Notes: generated by a model from the sequence alone, not told the origin. A DNA stretch of 17,870 nt from Micavibrio sp. UBA5572 (GCA_002425415.1 DIMG01000013.1:1-17870); one strand, 5' to 3'. Positions 1 through 7,568 are shown, counted from the stretch's first letter. Numbers and translations: made by a program.

Positions 1-18
1 TCTAATATGGGGGTTGAC

Positions 19-540
19 TCATGCTGTGATATGTCCAAGATTTTCGATGGTTCCAGTGCCAAAATCACTAAGTGTCAATATCGTTGCTCCAGACATAACG
101 GATGCATTTGTTACATCCCCTGTCGAGGCCACGATCCCAACGACATCCACTACAGAATTAGCACCAAATAAAACACCATTTCTGTCCAACACCATAACTC
201 GTCCATTGGCCTTCAATTCGCCTAGAATTCTAGTCGGGTTAATTCCAGCGCTTATGACTCGGTTGACGGCCAATGAATTGGATCCCGGCTGGAAGAACTG
301 AACGCTGGCATCTTCTCCAATATTAAAGCTATCCCAGTCAATGACAGCACGACCCGTCGATTGAGTAATGTTCATCACACCGGCAGATGGGGTTGCAACA
401 CTTGATACACCACCCACAACATTGGGATTTGTTGGAAGCTCTAGATCTACTGCGAAAGAAGGTGTCGACAACCATGCCGCCCCAACCGCAATGATTGCCG
501 TTGATACCATCAATCTGGATAAAGAAACTTTTGCTTTCAT
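19..540 (-). CDS. Filamentous haemagglutinin N-terminal (TPS) domain protein, probably truncated
   Basis: The product has 173 residues. Residues 1-30 form a signal peptide (basic start, hydrophobic stretch, cleavage-like TPSFA). The rest resembles the two-partner-secretion domain: ITQSTGRAVIDWDSFNIG, then FFQPGSNSLAVNRV, then ILGELKANGRVMVLDRNGVLFG. In known families this domain guides export of large adhesins or exoproteins through an outer-membrane TpsB partner. I chose the ATG at 540 because it gives a clean signal peptide and has AGGAG upstream; an in-frame ATG at 585 is possible. The frame ends at a TGA at 21-19 in the middle of the domain (IENLGHITA), where relatives continue for hundreds of residues. 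It is therefore probably a truncated or broken copy, although the rest lies outside the window. No TpsB partner is visible. Confidence 0.72.
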   Translation of the reverse strand: MKAKVSLSRLMVSTAIIAVGAAWLSTPSFAVDLELPTNPNVVGGVSSVATPSAGVMNITQSTGRAVIDWDSFNIGEDASVQFFQPGSNSLAVNRVISAGINPTRILGELKANGRVMVLDRNGVLFGANSVVDVVGIVASTGDVTNASVMSGATILTLSDFGTGTIENLGHITA

Positions 541-585
541 TGTGATATAGGCTCCTACTGCCATTAAACTCGTTCTCGAATACAC

Positions 586-838
586 TCTCTATTACTGTTT
601 AAAGCGCATTTTGTTGTTTATTTATATGATTTAGTTATAATTATCCATGTTTTAAGTGGATCATCTGCTACTAATATACAGTTATCTAGATTATGTAAAG
701 AAAATTGAGAATTACTAGTGGGGTGGGTAATCCCCCCTAAATTAATAGGGGTTGGAAGTAGAAAATTCTCGTAAAGAAGGAAGATGAGGATTTACAGTCT
801 GATCTTGGTATAAGGAGAAGATTACTAGGTGTTTAGTC
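586..838. other. AT-rich intergenic region
   Basis: This stretch lies between two leftward genes. It is AT-rich and contains a weak G-run/C-run inverted repeat around 719-752 (GGGGTGGG, then CCCCCC, then AGGGG). I see no convincing ORF, terminator or repeat family. It probably holds the promoter of the haemagglutinin-like fragment. Confidence 0.4.
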
Positions 839-1423
839 CTACCCGAAAAGTTTTCTCCATAACCCTTTTTTCTTACTTGATTCCTCTATCATCCTAGTTT
901 GCTTTTCAATCAAAGTTTTGACGGTTATCTCAAGTTCAGTTAATTTTTGATTATGAACTGCATCTTTGGCAGCTAATCTATCAGAATCAGATCTTTGGTC
1001 TGTAAGCATAAGAGTGAGCTTATTTTTTTGGTCTTCAGATTTGATGCGCTGCTCTTCGGCTCTTGCGAGTTGAGATTTTAACGCTTCAATTTGCTCCGTT
1101 AACTGGTTGCGCTCTCTGTCTCTTTCCTCATTGTAGTCTTTAAGGCGCTCTTTGAGCATATCTACTTGAATTTTTAAACCTAGAGAACTGTCTCGTTCTG
1201 TCTCAGACTCATCCAGCTGATCTGTCTCTTCTTTCTCAATTTCTTCTAGAGACTTAAGTTTGTTTCCATATATTCTGACGAGTTCGGAAACATCTATAAC
1301 TGTATTTCCCTTATCATCTTGGGTCGTAGAGATCTTCTTTTCCGTGATATGGCGGTAAAAAGTGGCACGGGATACCCCTGCCATTTTTGAAGCTTCTACA
1401 ACTGATACTTTTGATTTGCTCAT
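839..1423 (-). CDS. HTH/coiled-coil plasmid DNA-binding protein (KfrA-like)
   Basis: The product has 194 residues. Residues 5-55 look like an excisionase/MerR-type helix-turn-helix (VSVVEASKMAGVSRATFYRH, then a short wing ending in IDVSELVRIYG). Residues from about 58 to 180 are a highly charged heptad-like coiled coil rich in E, K, Q and R. The tail is basic and aromatic (KKKGLWRKLFG). An N-terminal HTH plus a long coiled coil is the plan of KfrA-type plasmid proteins, which autoregulate and help plasmid maintenance. The gene is divergent from repC, and its promoter must lie in the spacer carrying repeated TGTCTCAT motifs, which are good candidates for its operator. Two such motifs sit within 20 bases of the start codon. 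Family placement is by architecture only, so replication-control or entry-exclusion-like roles remain possible. Confidence 0.75.
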   Translation of the reverse strand: MSKSKVSVVEASKMAGVSRATFYRHITEKKISTTQDDKGNTVIDVSELVRIYGNKLKSLEEIEKEETDQLDESETERDSSLGLKIQVDMLKERLKDYNEERDRERNQLTEQIEALKSQLARAEEQRIKSEDQKNKLTLMLTDQRSDSDRLAAKDAVHNQKLTELEITVKTLIEKQTRMIEESSKKKGLWRKLFG

Positions 1424-1730
1424 TTTGTCTCTTTATGTCTCGTAAGAATATATATCACAGTCTCGGCGATTCTCGAATCAACGTTTGGACATCGTACCGA
1501 TTCGGAGCAAAGCATTAAACTGTCTCATGAGTCAAAAACATTTGTCTTACCCAGTCTTAGATATTCACATGAGACATTTTTAGTTGTGTCTTGAGAAATT
1601 CTCATTGAGAGATTTATTCAAAAAATTGGCAGAAAATATAGTGTCTCATAATTCAAGTCTGTTTTATCAGGCTGTCTAATGAGAAGGTCAGCTTGTGGAT
1701 AATGAGACAATATGATAGCTTTTTTTGATG
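1424..1730. promoter_or_regulatory. Spacer with TGTCTCAT-type repeats: operator array or iteron-like origin
   Basis: Copies of a TGTCTCAT-like motif occur in both orientations. Forward copies are at 1426, 1436, 1521 (TGTCTCATGA), 1587 (TGTCTTGA), 1642 (TGTCTCATAATT) and 1673 (TGTCTAAT). Reverse copies ATGAGACA are at 1569-1576 and 1702-1709. A near-palindrome TGAGAAATTCTCA lies at 1592-1604. The spacer is AT-rich, contains a DnaA box, and separates the leftward KfrA-like gene from repC. It is either the operator of the HTH protein or part of the replication origin. The 12-mer at 1642-1653 recurs exactly inside repC. Confidence 0.55.
1694..1702 (-). promoter_or_regulatory. DnaA box
   Basis: TGTGGATAA is the exact reverse complement of the consensus DnaA box TTATCCACA. 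It abuts a reverse TGTCTCAT copy (ATGAGACA at 1702-1709), which supports an origin or replication-control role for the spacer. A single 9-mer match can also occur by chance. Confidence 0.45.
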
Positions 1731-1893
1731 GAAACAGAATCGGAAGGTTTTGTGACTGTAAATTTCGTGAGGATCCACTCTGGCCTCACAGATAACCCAC
1801 CTATTGCCCGTGTCCGGGTAAAAGATCGAGTGAACTATTTCTATTAACTTTAACCTTTGAAGGAGGAGCCAAAAAATCTAAGCCCTGAAAAAG

Positions 1894-1975
1894 CAAAAAC
1901 CGCGGCGTCAACCACGGTCTAGCTTAAAAGGCGATACCTTTTGTAATCTCTTAAAATCAAAAGTATCGCAAAACG
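1894..1975 (-). ncRNA. Candidate counter-transcribed RNA in the repC leader
   Basis: Read on the minus strand, CCGTGG and CCGCGG pair around a 6-base loop (1900-1917) and are followed by a T run (1899-1894), a rho-independent terminator shape. Upstream on the same strand is a strong stem (1958-1969 with 1931-1943, GCGATAC...TTTTG). RepABC plasmids are known to encode a small antisense RNA just upstream of repC that limits repC expression, so position and structure fit. No promoter was clearly identified, so the 5' end is approximate. Confidence 0.42.
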
Positions 1976-1983
1976 AATCAGTC

Positions 1984-2019
1984 TGCAAGCGAAAAATCAA
2001 TTTTTCGTAAGCCTTTTTT
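1984..2019 (+). terminator. Terminator-like attenuator in the repC leader
   Basis: CGAAAAAT at 1990-1997 pairs with ATTTTTCG at 2000-2007, extended by flanking GC pairs (1985-1986 with 2011-2012), and is followed by TTTTTT at 2014-2019. It lies 35 bases before the repC start and would act on rightward transcripts. Together with the opposite-strand terminator at 1894-1917 it suggests attenuation of repC. The stem is AT-rich and its strength is uncertain. Confidence 0.4.
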
Positions 2020-2054
2020 GCATCCTGATTTAGGGGTTTGATACGGCTAATTAC

Positions 2055-3404
2055 ATGAACAACATCGAAACTTATAATCCGCCACTCAGTGGCGGCAGGG
2101 TAAGCTCACCCAAATTTAGGGGAGCAGATCAGTTTTCTGATAAGTTTGAAGGGCTGGCAGAAGACGCAAGTCGCTTTGAATTACTCAAACTCGTCAAACG
2201 CGTTGGCGCCTATGCGGGCTTCACCTCTAAAATGGTTCAACTCCTTGAATATTACCTCGTGTTCACCAAGGATTGCGACTGGAAGGTTGGAAATCGTCCA
2301 ATAGTTTATCAGGCGCTTTCTAAAACCGCCCTCGATTTTGGTGTTTCCGAGCGCCAGATTCAAAAACTGGAGAAAGCTCTCTTTGAAGTGGGGGCTCTGG
2401 CATGGAACGATAGCGGCAATCATCGTCGCTATGGAAGCCGTGACGCCGAGACAGGAGCGATTGTCTATGCGTATGGTGTTGATCTCTCTCCCCTCGCCGC
2501 CTTACGGACTTTCTTGATTGCCAAAGACAGCGAGAAAAGACTGGCGGACGAAGCCTGGATGGAAACCAAACGCCAGATTTCTTGGTACAGAAGCCAGATC
2601 CGCAGCATGGTTGCAGAAGCGCGGGAAGTGAGAACGCTTGAGCATTTCTCTATTCAAGCTGAAAGTAACTACGAAGGGATCGCTATCTCTATCCGAACCT
2701 ATATGGACATCAAAGATCTTCGCACCCTTCTGGAAGCCCATAAGGATTTGTATGATGTGTTGATGAATACCCTTGAAGGGACTTCCCCTGCCCTTAAAGA
2801 AGCTCAAATGTCTCATAATTATACATCCAAGGACGAACAACAGTTCGCCCACATAGACAATACAAACAAAACTAAATATGATAAATCATATAACAGTAGC
2901 TCTATGAGCATTAAAGCTTCCAAGGGAAGCGTAGCCGATTCTAGAAGCTCTAAACTGCGCGAGCAAGCTCCTGTTACCCTCTCCAAGGAAGACGTTTCAG
3001 ACTCCAAAGAACAATGGAGGGCTGCAATCAGTGAAGAATTAGGGCGCATTAGTTGGAAACAGGTGCTTAACGCCTGTTCTGACCGGTTCAAACAGCAATT
3101 CCCGATCCATGACCGCCCTCTTGCGTGGTCGGATATTGTGGATGCCGCCGCCGGAATGCTGCCAACCCTCGGCATTAGTAAATCTGCGTGGTGGGAAGCC
3201 TGCGGGACACTTGGTCGACATGGCGCCGCAATCTGTATCATGGTGATTGACCAGAAAGCTCAAGCCACAGATTTGGCTGACCGTGTTCGAAATCCTGGGG
3301 GATACCTCCGCGAGATGACCGCGCGCGCCAAAAAAGGTGAGTTGAACTTACATGGCTCGGTCTTTGGTCTGTTGAAACGGGGTGAAGGTGAGCATGATGC
3401 GTAG
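2055..3404 (+). CDS. repC: Plasmid replication initiator RepC
   Basis: The product has 449 residues, close to the usual length of RepC. Residues about 30-165 match the RP-C N-terminal domain (DASRFELLKLVKRVGAYAGF, then YLVFTKDCDW, then SVSERQIQKLEKAL-like and NHRRYGSRD). Residues about 320-425 match the RP-C C-terminal domain (LGISKSAWWEACGTLGR, then NPGGYLREM). RepC is the initiator of RepABC plasmids of Alphaproteobacteria. Here it stands without adjacent repA and repB; partition genes occur 9 kb away. The middle of the gene (about 2800-2920) is AT-rich, and in known RepC genes the origin lies within such a region. The start has no clear Shine-Dalgarno sequence and follows a structured leader, fitting tight control. 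The stop lies only a few bases from the convergent gene at 3409. Confidence 0.9.
   Translation: MNNIETYNPPLSGGRVSSPKFRGADQFSDKFEGLAEDASRFELLKLVKRVGAYAGFTSKMVQLLEYYLVFTKDCDWKVGNRPIVYQALSKTALDFGVSERQIQKLEKALFEVGALAWNDSGNHRRYGSRDAETGAIVYAYGVDLSPLAALRTFLIAKDSEKRLADEAWMETKRQISWYRSQIRSMVAEAREVRTLEHFSIQAESNYEGIAISIRTYMDIKDLRTLLEAHKDLYDVLMNTLEGTSPALKEAQMSHNYTSKDEQQFAHIDNTNKTKYDKSYNSSSMSIKASKGSVADSRSSKLREQAPVTLSKEDVSDSKEQWRAAISEELGRISWKQVLNACSDRFKQQFPIHDRPLAWSDIVDAAAGMLPTLGISKSAWWEACGTLGRHGAAICIMVIDQKAQATDLADRVRNPGGYLREMTARAKKGELNLHGSVFGLLKRGEGEHDA
2809..2920. other. AT-rich segment inside repC with a repeated 12-mer: candidate oriV
   Basis: TGTCTCATAATT at 2809-2820 is an exact repeat of the 12-mer at 1642-1653 in the upstream spacer. 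It is followed by about 100 bases of A/T-rich sequence within the variable linker of repC. RepABC-type origins are known to lie inside repC, so this is a sensible candidate for the replication origin. No further iterons were seen here. Confidence 0.4.
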
Positions 3405-3408
3405 ATTT

Positions 3409-3843
3409 TTAGTATTGCCGAGGGGCAACCCCTTTTCGGGTGACCATGTGGGGATAAACCGTCCCCTCCTCTTTCTCGCTTTTACCCAGAAATTCGACGT
3501 GAAAAATATGTTCATCCCCATAATCAAAGAGGAACAGCATTTTATCTCCAGGGATTTTGAACGCTGTTGGAATTCTGGTTTTCTTGACACCGTGTGGAAT
3601 AACACCGTTTTTCCTTATTTCTGGATCTCCCATATCAGAGAAAAGCTCAAACATTTCTGTGCTGTCAAAGTAGCTTTCAAGGTTGTTATAAAAACCAAAG
3701 GCATGGTCAAAATCCCAGCCAATCGAATCGATAATGGTCTCGGCAAGACGGTAAAGGGAGATCGTTGCAGGAATCTGGAATTCCCGAACGACGCTTTTCT
3801 TCTCTTCCATCGTGACACGAAAAGTTGCAATCATTCCCGTCAT
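3409..3843 (-). CDS. Plasmid pRiA4b ORF-3-like family protein
   Basis: The product has 144 residues from the chosen start. It resembles the pRiA4b ORF-3-like family: an N-terminal FRV...VVREFQIPATISLYRLAETI segment, then IGWDFDHAFGFYNN, and a C-terminal DKMLFLFDYGDEHIFHVEF followed by YPHMVTRKGVAPRQY. The biochemical role of the family is unknown; members are common on plasmids and mobile elements. I chose the ATG at 3843 because AGGGAG sits about 7 bases upstream. An ATG at 3864 would overlap the ATPase gene by 20 bases. The start falls immediately after the ATPase stop codon, so the two are very likely translationally coupled. It ends tail-to-tail with repC. Confidence 0.8.
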   Translation of the reverse strand: MTGMIATFRVTMEEKKSVVREFQIPATISLYRLAETIIDSIGWDFDHAFGFYNNLESYFDSTEMFELFSDMGDPEIRKNGVIPHGVKKTRIPTAFKIPGDKMLFLFDYGDEHIFHVEFLGKSEKEEGTVYPHMVTRKGVAPRQY

Positions 3844-3844
3844 T

Positions 3845-5017
3845 CTAAGCTCCCTTTTCTTCAACCTGTTTCATGATGGATGAAAGAGACACAGCAGAAA
3901 TCCCGTTTTCCAGAGGGAAGTCATCTGCACCAGAATAGACAACAAATTTTTTATTTGGTTTTATATCTTCGCAGGCTTCAAAGAACCCCCTTTGAATTGA
4001 AAGAGAGGGGCCACGTTTTATTTCAATGGCCCATTTTTCTCTGACCGAAAACTCGATAATCAAATCAATTTCTGCTCCTCCTGACGTCCTGTAGTAAAAC
4101 AGGTTGGCACTTTGGGGTAAAACTGAGGTTATGTTCTCAATCACAAAGCCTTCCCAGCTTTTCCCTAAAACTGGATGTCCCAGAAGGTCGTTAAGTCCCT
4201 TTATGTCAAGAAGGGCATGGGTTAGGCCGCTGTCTCGAACATAGATGATGGGTGATTTAACCAGCCTCTTTTTTACATTAGAGGAATAAGGTGGGATCTT
4301 TCGAACCAGAAGCAGGTCTGCCAGAAGGTCAATATATCTGGATATGGTTGTATGTGAAACTTCAAGATTGGAGGCAAGTTTTGAAGCATTGATAGTTGTC
4401 CCCTGTCCATGAGCCAACATCATCCAGAATCGCTCAAGTGTTGTTGCAGGAACTCTTGGTCCGAGCTGTGGAATGTCCCGCTCAAGATATGTTTTGATGA
4501 AATCATGCCGCCAGGCGAGGCTTGCCCCATCATCTGCGCTTAAGAGACTATCTGGGAAACCTCCTCTTACCCAAAGGGTATTGTGGTCCTTTGTATCGTG
4601 ATATTCGAGTGCGTTAATTGGGTGAAGTTCAATGTAAGAGATTCGTCCGGCGAGGCTTTCACTGGACTGTTTAAGAAGCTCTATTGATGCAGATCCCAGA
4701 AACAGAAAATTTCCTGCTTTGTTTCCTGCTCTTCGCTCTTTGTCGATGATCCCACGAATGGGTGCAAAAATTTCTGGAACTCTTTGAACTTCATCAAGAA
4801 TAATCAGCTTGTCTCTGTTGGCCGCATGAAAATCTTCGATATTCCTGATTTTTTGGAGATCCAGCCTGTTTTCGAGGTCAAGATAGATTGATGGTCTTTT
4901 CTCGGCAATTTCGAGTGCAAGTGTTGTTTTTCCAACCTGACGAGGCCCCATCAGTGCTACTGCAGGAACTTCCGACAACCGCTTTTCTACTTTTTCTTTA
5001 ATTTTTCGCTTAATCAT
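3845..5017 (-). CDS. AAA+ ATPase with C-terminal DUF4143 domain
   Basis: The product has 390 residues, normal for this family. Walker A is GPRQVGKTT at residues 24-32 and Walker B is LIILDEVQ near residues 71-78. A GSASIELL sensor-type segment follows near residue 110. The DUF4143 half (about 190-350) carries a nuclease-like GGAEIDLIIEF...WAIEIKRG pattern resembling a PD-(D/E)xK fold. Related proteins are very widespread in bacteria and archaea, and their function is poorly defined; they have been proposed to take part in stress, defence or mobile-element maintenance. It is the first gene of a leftward pair with the pRiA4b ORF-3-like gene. An inverted repeat sits just before the start codon and may be an operator. 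Confidence 0.88.
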   Translation of the reverse strand: MIKRKIKEKVEKRLSEVPAVALMGPRQVGKTTLALEIAEKRPSIYLDLENRLDLQKIRNIEDFHAANRDKLIILDEVQRVPEIFAPIRGIIDKERRAGNKAGNFLFLGSASIELLKQSSESLAGRISYIELHPINALEYHDTKDHNTLWVRGGFPDSLLSADDGASLAWRHDFIKTYLERDIPQLGPRVPATTLERFWMMLAHGQGTTINASKLASNLEVSHTTISRYIDLLADLLLVRKIPPYSSNVKKRLVKSPIIYVRDSGLTHALLDIKGLNDLLGHPVLGKSWEGFVIENITSVLPQSANLFYYRTSGGAEIDLIIEFSVREKWAIEIKRGPSLSIQRGFFEACEDIKPNKKFVVYSGADDFPLENGISAVSLSSIMKQVEEKGA

Positions 5018-5020
5018 GTA

Positions 5021-5051
5021 TGCAAATTTAACATTTAATATTCAATTTGCA
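5021..5051. promoter_or_regulatory. Inverted repeat upstream of the ATPase gene
   Basis: TGCAAATT (5021-5028) and AATTTGCA (5044-5051) form a perfect 8-bp inverted repeat with a 15-base spacer. It begins three bases before the ATPase start codon at 5017. On the minus strand it contains a TTGCAA that could serve as a -35 element. The position suits an operator or promoter for the leftward pair. Confidence 0.42.
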
Positions 5052-5081
5052 AGGAAATATTTGAGGAATGTATTATCCCTA

Positions 5082-5333
5082 TCAAGACTTAAGATCTTCA
5101 ACCTCATCAAGTGCAGTCATTCTTCCTAAGGCGAATGCTTCCGCTAAACTGGTGATGTCTTTACCAACGACATACAATAAATAAGCCATGCCTGCTGTTG
5201 ATAAACTCTGAATGCCTTGTTCATCTATATAAATAAAGCCAAGGCGTTTGCACTCATCAATGCCGCACAGTAAGGATTTTAATTTTTCAATTTGAGGGAG
5301 GCTATCAAAAGAAAATACGTTTTCGTGTGTCAT
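5082..5333 (-). CDS. Small hypothetical protein
   Basis: The product has 83 residues and no recognised domain. It reads MTHENVFSFDSLPQIEKL, then a cysteine pair (LLCGIDECKR), an FIYIDEQGIQSLSTAGMAYLL stretch, and ends in an acidic ALDEVEDLKS. Composition is ordinary for a soluble protein. It lies upstream of the ATPase gene on the same strand, 64 bases away, with the inverted repeat between them, so it may be a separate unit. The ribosome binding site is weak. It could be real or a chance frame. Confidence 0.5.
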   Translation of the reverse strand: MTHENVFSFDSLPQIEKLKSLLCGIDECKRLGFIYIDEQGIQSLSTAGMAYLLYVVGKDITSLAEAFALGRMTALDEVEDLKS

Positions 5334-5394
5334 GTTTTGAAGCCTATCATTTATTTATATCAGATCTGAAAAAAGAATAAGCCCCCTTCGGCCC

Positions 5395-5517
5395 TTTTTC
5401 AAGACCCCCTTTCAGGTCGCGGAGCGCGGATTTCCGGTTTCCCCAAAATTTTTCCTCCACTTCGTTCCAAAAAAATCCCGGGAGATACCCCTCCGGAAAG
5501 TCCGGGTCATTGAAAAA
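5395..5517 (+). promoter_or_regulatory. Long nested inverted repeat E1 before the ParB-like/methylase unit
   Basis: Four nested arm pairs are visible. They are TTTTTCAAGACC (5395-5406) with GGTCATTGAAAAA (5505-5517); GGATTTCCGG (5428-5437) with CCGGAAAGTCC (5493-5503); GTTTCCC (5437-5443) with GGGAGATAC (5480-5488); and ATTTTT (5448-5453) with AAAAAT (5471-5476). A separate GCCGC/GCGGC hairpin follows near 5534-5545. The 57-base core from 5437 matches element E2 at 9314 at about 48 positions, while the outer arms differ yet still pair. It lies about 90 bases before the ParB-like gene. A leftward frame of 73 codons (5568-5347) overlaps it. I favour a structural element, possibly a single-strand promoter. 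Confidence 0.6.
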
Positions 5518-5604
5518 TTCCCCCCGCTTTTGGGCCGCAAGCGGCTCGTAGGAAAAGATGTGCAACACGCACTGAAATCTTACAAACCAAAAGGAGAACT
5601 AAAA

Positions 5605-7335
5605 ATGACCATTCAAACCGTAACCCTCGCTCAACTTGAAGCATCCGCAGGAAATCCTCGGAAAGCCTTTGATGAAACCAGTATTATTGGACTGGCACAG
5701 AGCATTAAAACTGATGGATTATTACAAAATCTTGTCGTTGCCAAACCAAAAGGCAGGACTAAGAAATTTATGATTATCAGTGGCGAACGCCGTTTCCGCG
5801 CTATGCAACATCTTCTCTCTCAAGGTGAGATTTCCCAAGATTTTACCGTTCCTGTGGAGGTTAAAGAAAACCTGACCGAAGAAGAAATCTTGCGGATTGC
5901 GACCATCGAAAACGTCCAGCGTGAAAACCTCTCCCCTCTTGAAGAAGCTAATGCTATTGCGGCTCTCGTACAGGACGGAGAAAAGCTGGAGGAGATTGTC
6001 TCAAAAACTGGGTTAAGTGTGACCACTATCAAACGCCGTTTGTCTTTGCTCAACTTGGTGGATGTTGCCAAAGACGCTCTTCTCAATAAAGAAATAGACC
6101 TTTCTCTGGCAGAAGCCTTGAGCATCGGAACATCCGAACAACAAAATGAGCTTCTGGGAGATGTTCTGAATGGCTGGATTGATACAGTTTCCGACCTTAA
6201 GGAAAAACTGGTTGGAAATCTTCCTTCTGTAGCAGACGCTATCTTCCCGAAAGAACTTTATACAGGAACATACACCACCGACCTTTTTTCCGAAGATAAA
6301 ACAACATTCTTTAATGATGTTGACGAGTTCATGGCTTTGCAACTCGCACAGGCTGAAAAATGGGCAGAAGATTACAGAAAAACCCGTGAATGGGTTGAGG
6401 TGATTGAAGGCCGCTTTTCCCCTTGGCAGTATGAAGAAGCCGAGGAAGGGCAACCATGCGGCACAGTGATTTCTATATCCAACTACGGTTCGGTAGAAGT
6501 TCACGATAATCTCCTCAAAATTAGCAAAGTTGACGAGGACACAACCAAGGTTTTAGGCGAAAAACCAGTTGTGACCTACCCTGCCCCGCTCTGCCGTTAT
6601 ATGTCGATGCATAAATCAGTGGCTGTTCAGGCGGCTTTGATTGCCAATCCTCGCAAAGCAATGGAACTCGCCGTTATCCAAAAATTGAGTAAATATAAGG
6701 CGCATGGGTTGCACCAGTATTTTGCAAAGGATGAAACCGAGTCACCTGCACTGCTCTATGTTGAAGAACAGGCTTCAATTGTTCTTGAGACACTCGAATC
6801 CTGTGGCTTCAAAAAGGGTGAGCAAGGTGTGTTGTCTTTCTTCAATAGCGAAGAAAAGCTCTATGATGTTGTAACTGGTCTGTCAGATGCACAACTCACG
6901 ACCACCCTTCTCACCCTAAGTGCCATGGAATTCGGGCAGTTTTCTTCTGATGTTCTGGACACAAAGTCATCATCCCTGATGAACCGCTTCGCAGTCGATA
7001 TGGGGATAAATATGCAACATTCTTGGTGGGCAGATGAAGACTTCCTGCGCCGCCGAAATAAAATCCAGTTGCAAAAAATTATCAATGAAGCTGGATTTGC
7101 GTCACAGTTTGCCAATGTTGCGGACTACAAAAAGGGTGAACTCGTCAAAAAACTGGCAAAGCTCTTTGCAAAGTCTTTTTCAGAGAATGGTCATTCCCAA
7201 TGGGTTCCCGAAGCCATGCAGTTTCCAGCCATCAATCCCGATAAATCCCAGACTGAAACGGATTTGGAGGAAGATACGGACGATGGATCTGGTGATGATT
7301 TTGAAGATGATGAATCCTTGGAAGACGATGAGTAA
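5605..7335 (+). CDS. ParB/RepB/Spo0J-family protein (plasmid ParB-like)
   Basis: The product has 576 residues from the ATG at 5605, chosen for the AAGGAG nine bases upstream. The ParB N-terminal domain is clear: GNPRKAFDE, then SGERRFRAM (GERRxR motif, near residues 59-67), and IENVQRENLSPLEEA (near 105-120). An HTH segment follows (EEIVSKTGLSVTTIKRRLSLL). The large C-terminal part from about 200 is unlike chromosomal ParB, and the protein ends in a very acidic tail. Proteins of this kind are frequent in plasmid leading regions, where they are annotated as ParB-like nucleases or regulators. No ParA is adjacent; parA lies 4 kb downstream with its own small partner, so a partition role is doubtful. 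The methylase pseudogene follows after a hairpin. The CTP-binding GERRxR motif is intact. Confidence 0.87.
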   Translation: MTIQTVTLAQLEASAGNPRKAFDETSIIGLAQSIKTDGLLQNLVVAKPKGRTKKFMIISGERRFRAMQHLLSQGEISQDFTVPVEVKENLTEEEILRIATIENVQRENLSPLEEANAIAALVQDGEKLEEIVSKTGLSVTTIKRRLSLLNLVDVAKDALLNKEIDLSLAEALSIGTSEQQNELLGDVLNGWIDTVSDLKEKLVGNLPSVADAIFPKELYTGTYTTDLFSEDKTTFFNDVDEFMALQLAQAEKWAEDYRKTREWVEVIEGRFSPWQYEEAEEGQPCGTVISISNYGSVEVHDNLLKISKVDEDTTKVLGEKPVVTYPAPLCRYMSMHKSVAVQAALIANPRKAMELAVIQKLSKYKAHGLHQYFAKDETESPALLYVEEQASIVLETLESCGFKKGEQGVLSFFNSEEKLYDVVTGLSDAQLTTTLLTLSAMEFGQFSSDVLDTKSSSLMNRFAVDMGINMQHSWWADEDFLRRRNKIQLQKIINEAGFASQFANVADYKKGELVKKLAKLFAKSFSENGHSQWVPEAMQFPAINPDKSQTETDLEEDTDDGSGDDFEDDESLEDDE

Positions 7336-7346
7336 CCGTTAATCCA

Positions 7347-7379
7347 GAGCCACCCGCCGCGTGGTGGGTGGCTCCCCTT
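7347..7379 (+). terminator. Hairpin after the ParB-like gene
   Basis: GAGCCACCC (7347-7355) pairs perfectly with GGGTGGCTC (7366-7374) and is followed by CCCC and a short T run. It lies 12 bases after the ParB-like stop. The T run is separated from the stem by C residues, so it may be a partial terminator that lets some transcription enter the methylase gene. Confidence 0.6.
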
Positions 7380-7568
7380 TTTCCCCTCCCCTCATTTTAA
7401 GGATAACTATCATGTCACATCAAAATTTTGTGAAAGAATTGTCACGTCTGGATTCCTCTAAAACCGTTACAGAAAAATTCAGAGATTTTTGCGAACTGGC
7501 TTATTGCGCCTATGCCAAACTCACCGCCATCAATGAAGAACAGGCAAATGCCCTTGAAAATCGCTATA

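Noticed and set aside
1424..1730. Possible CRISPR-like array from the repeated TGTCTCAT words
   Set aside because: The repeats are only 8-12 bases, occur in both orientations and have irregular spacing; no cas genes are present.
3382..3876. Long rightward frame over the pRiA4b ORF-3-like gene
   Set aside because: It is the antisense of a gene with clear family similarity and good coupling to its neighbour.
5605..7335. ParB-like protein as the reader of the parS at 12792
   Set aside because: The N-terminal ParB motifs are present, but the HTH and C-terminal parts differ from chromosomal Spo0J/ParB, and no ParA is adjacent; the host ParB is a likelier reader.
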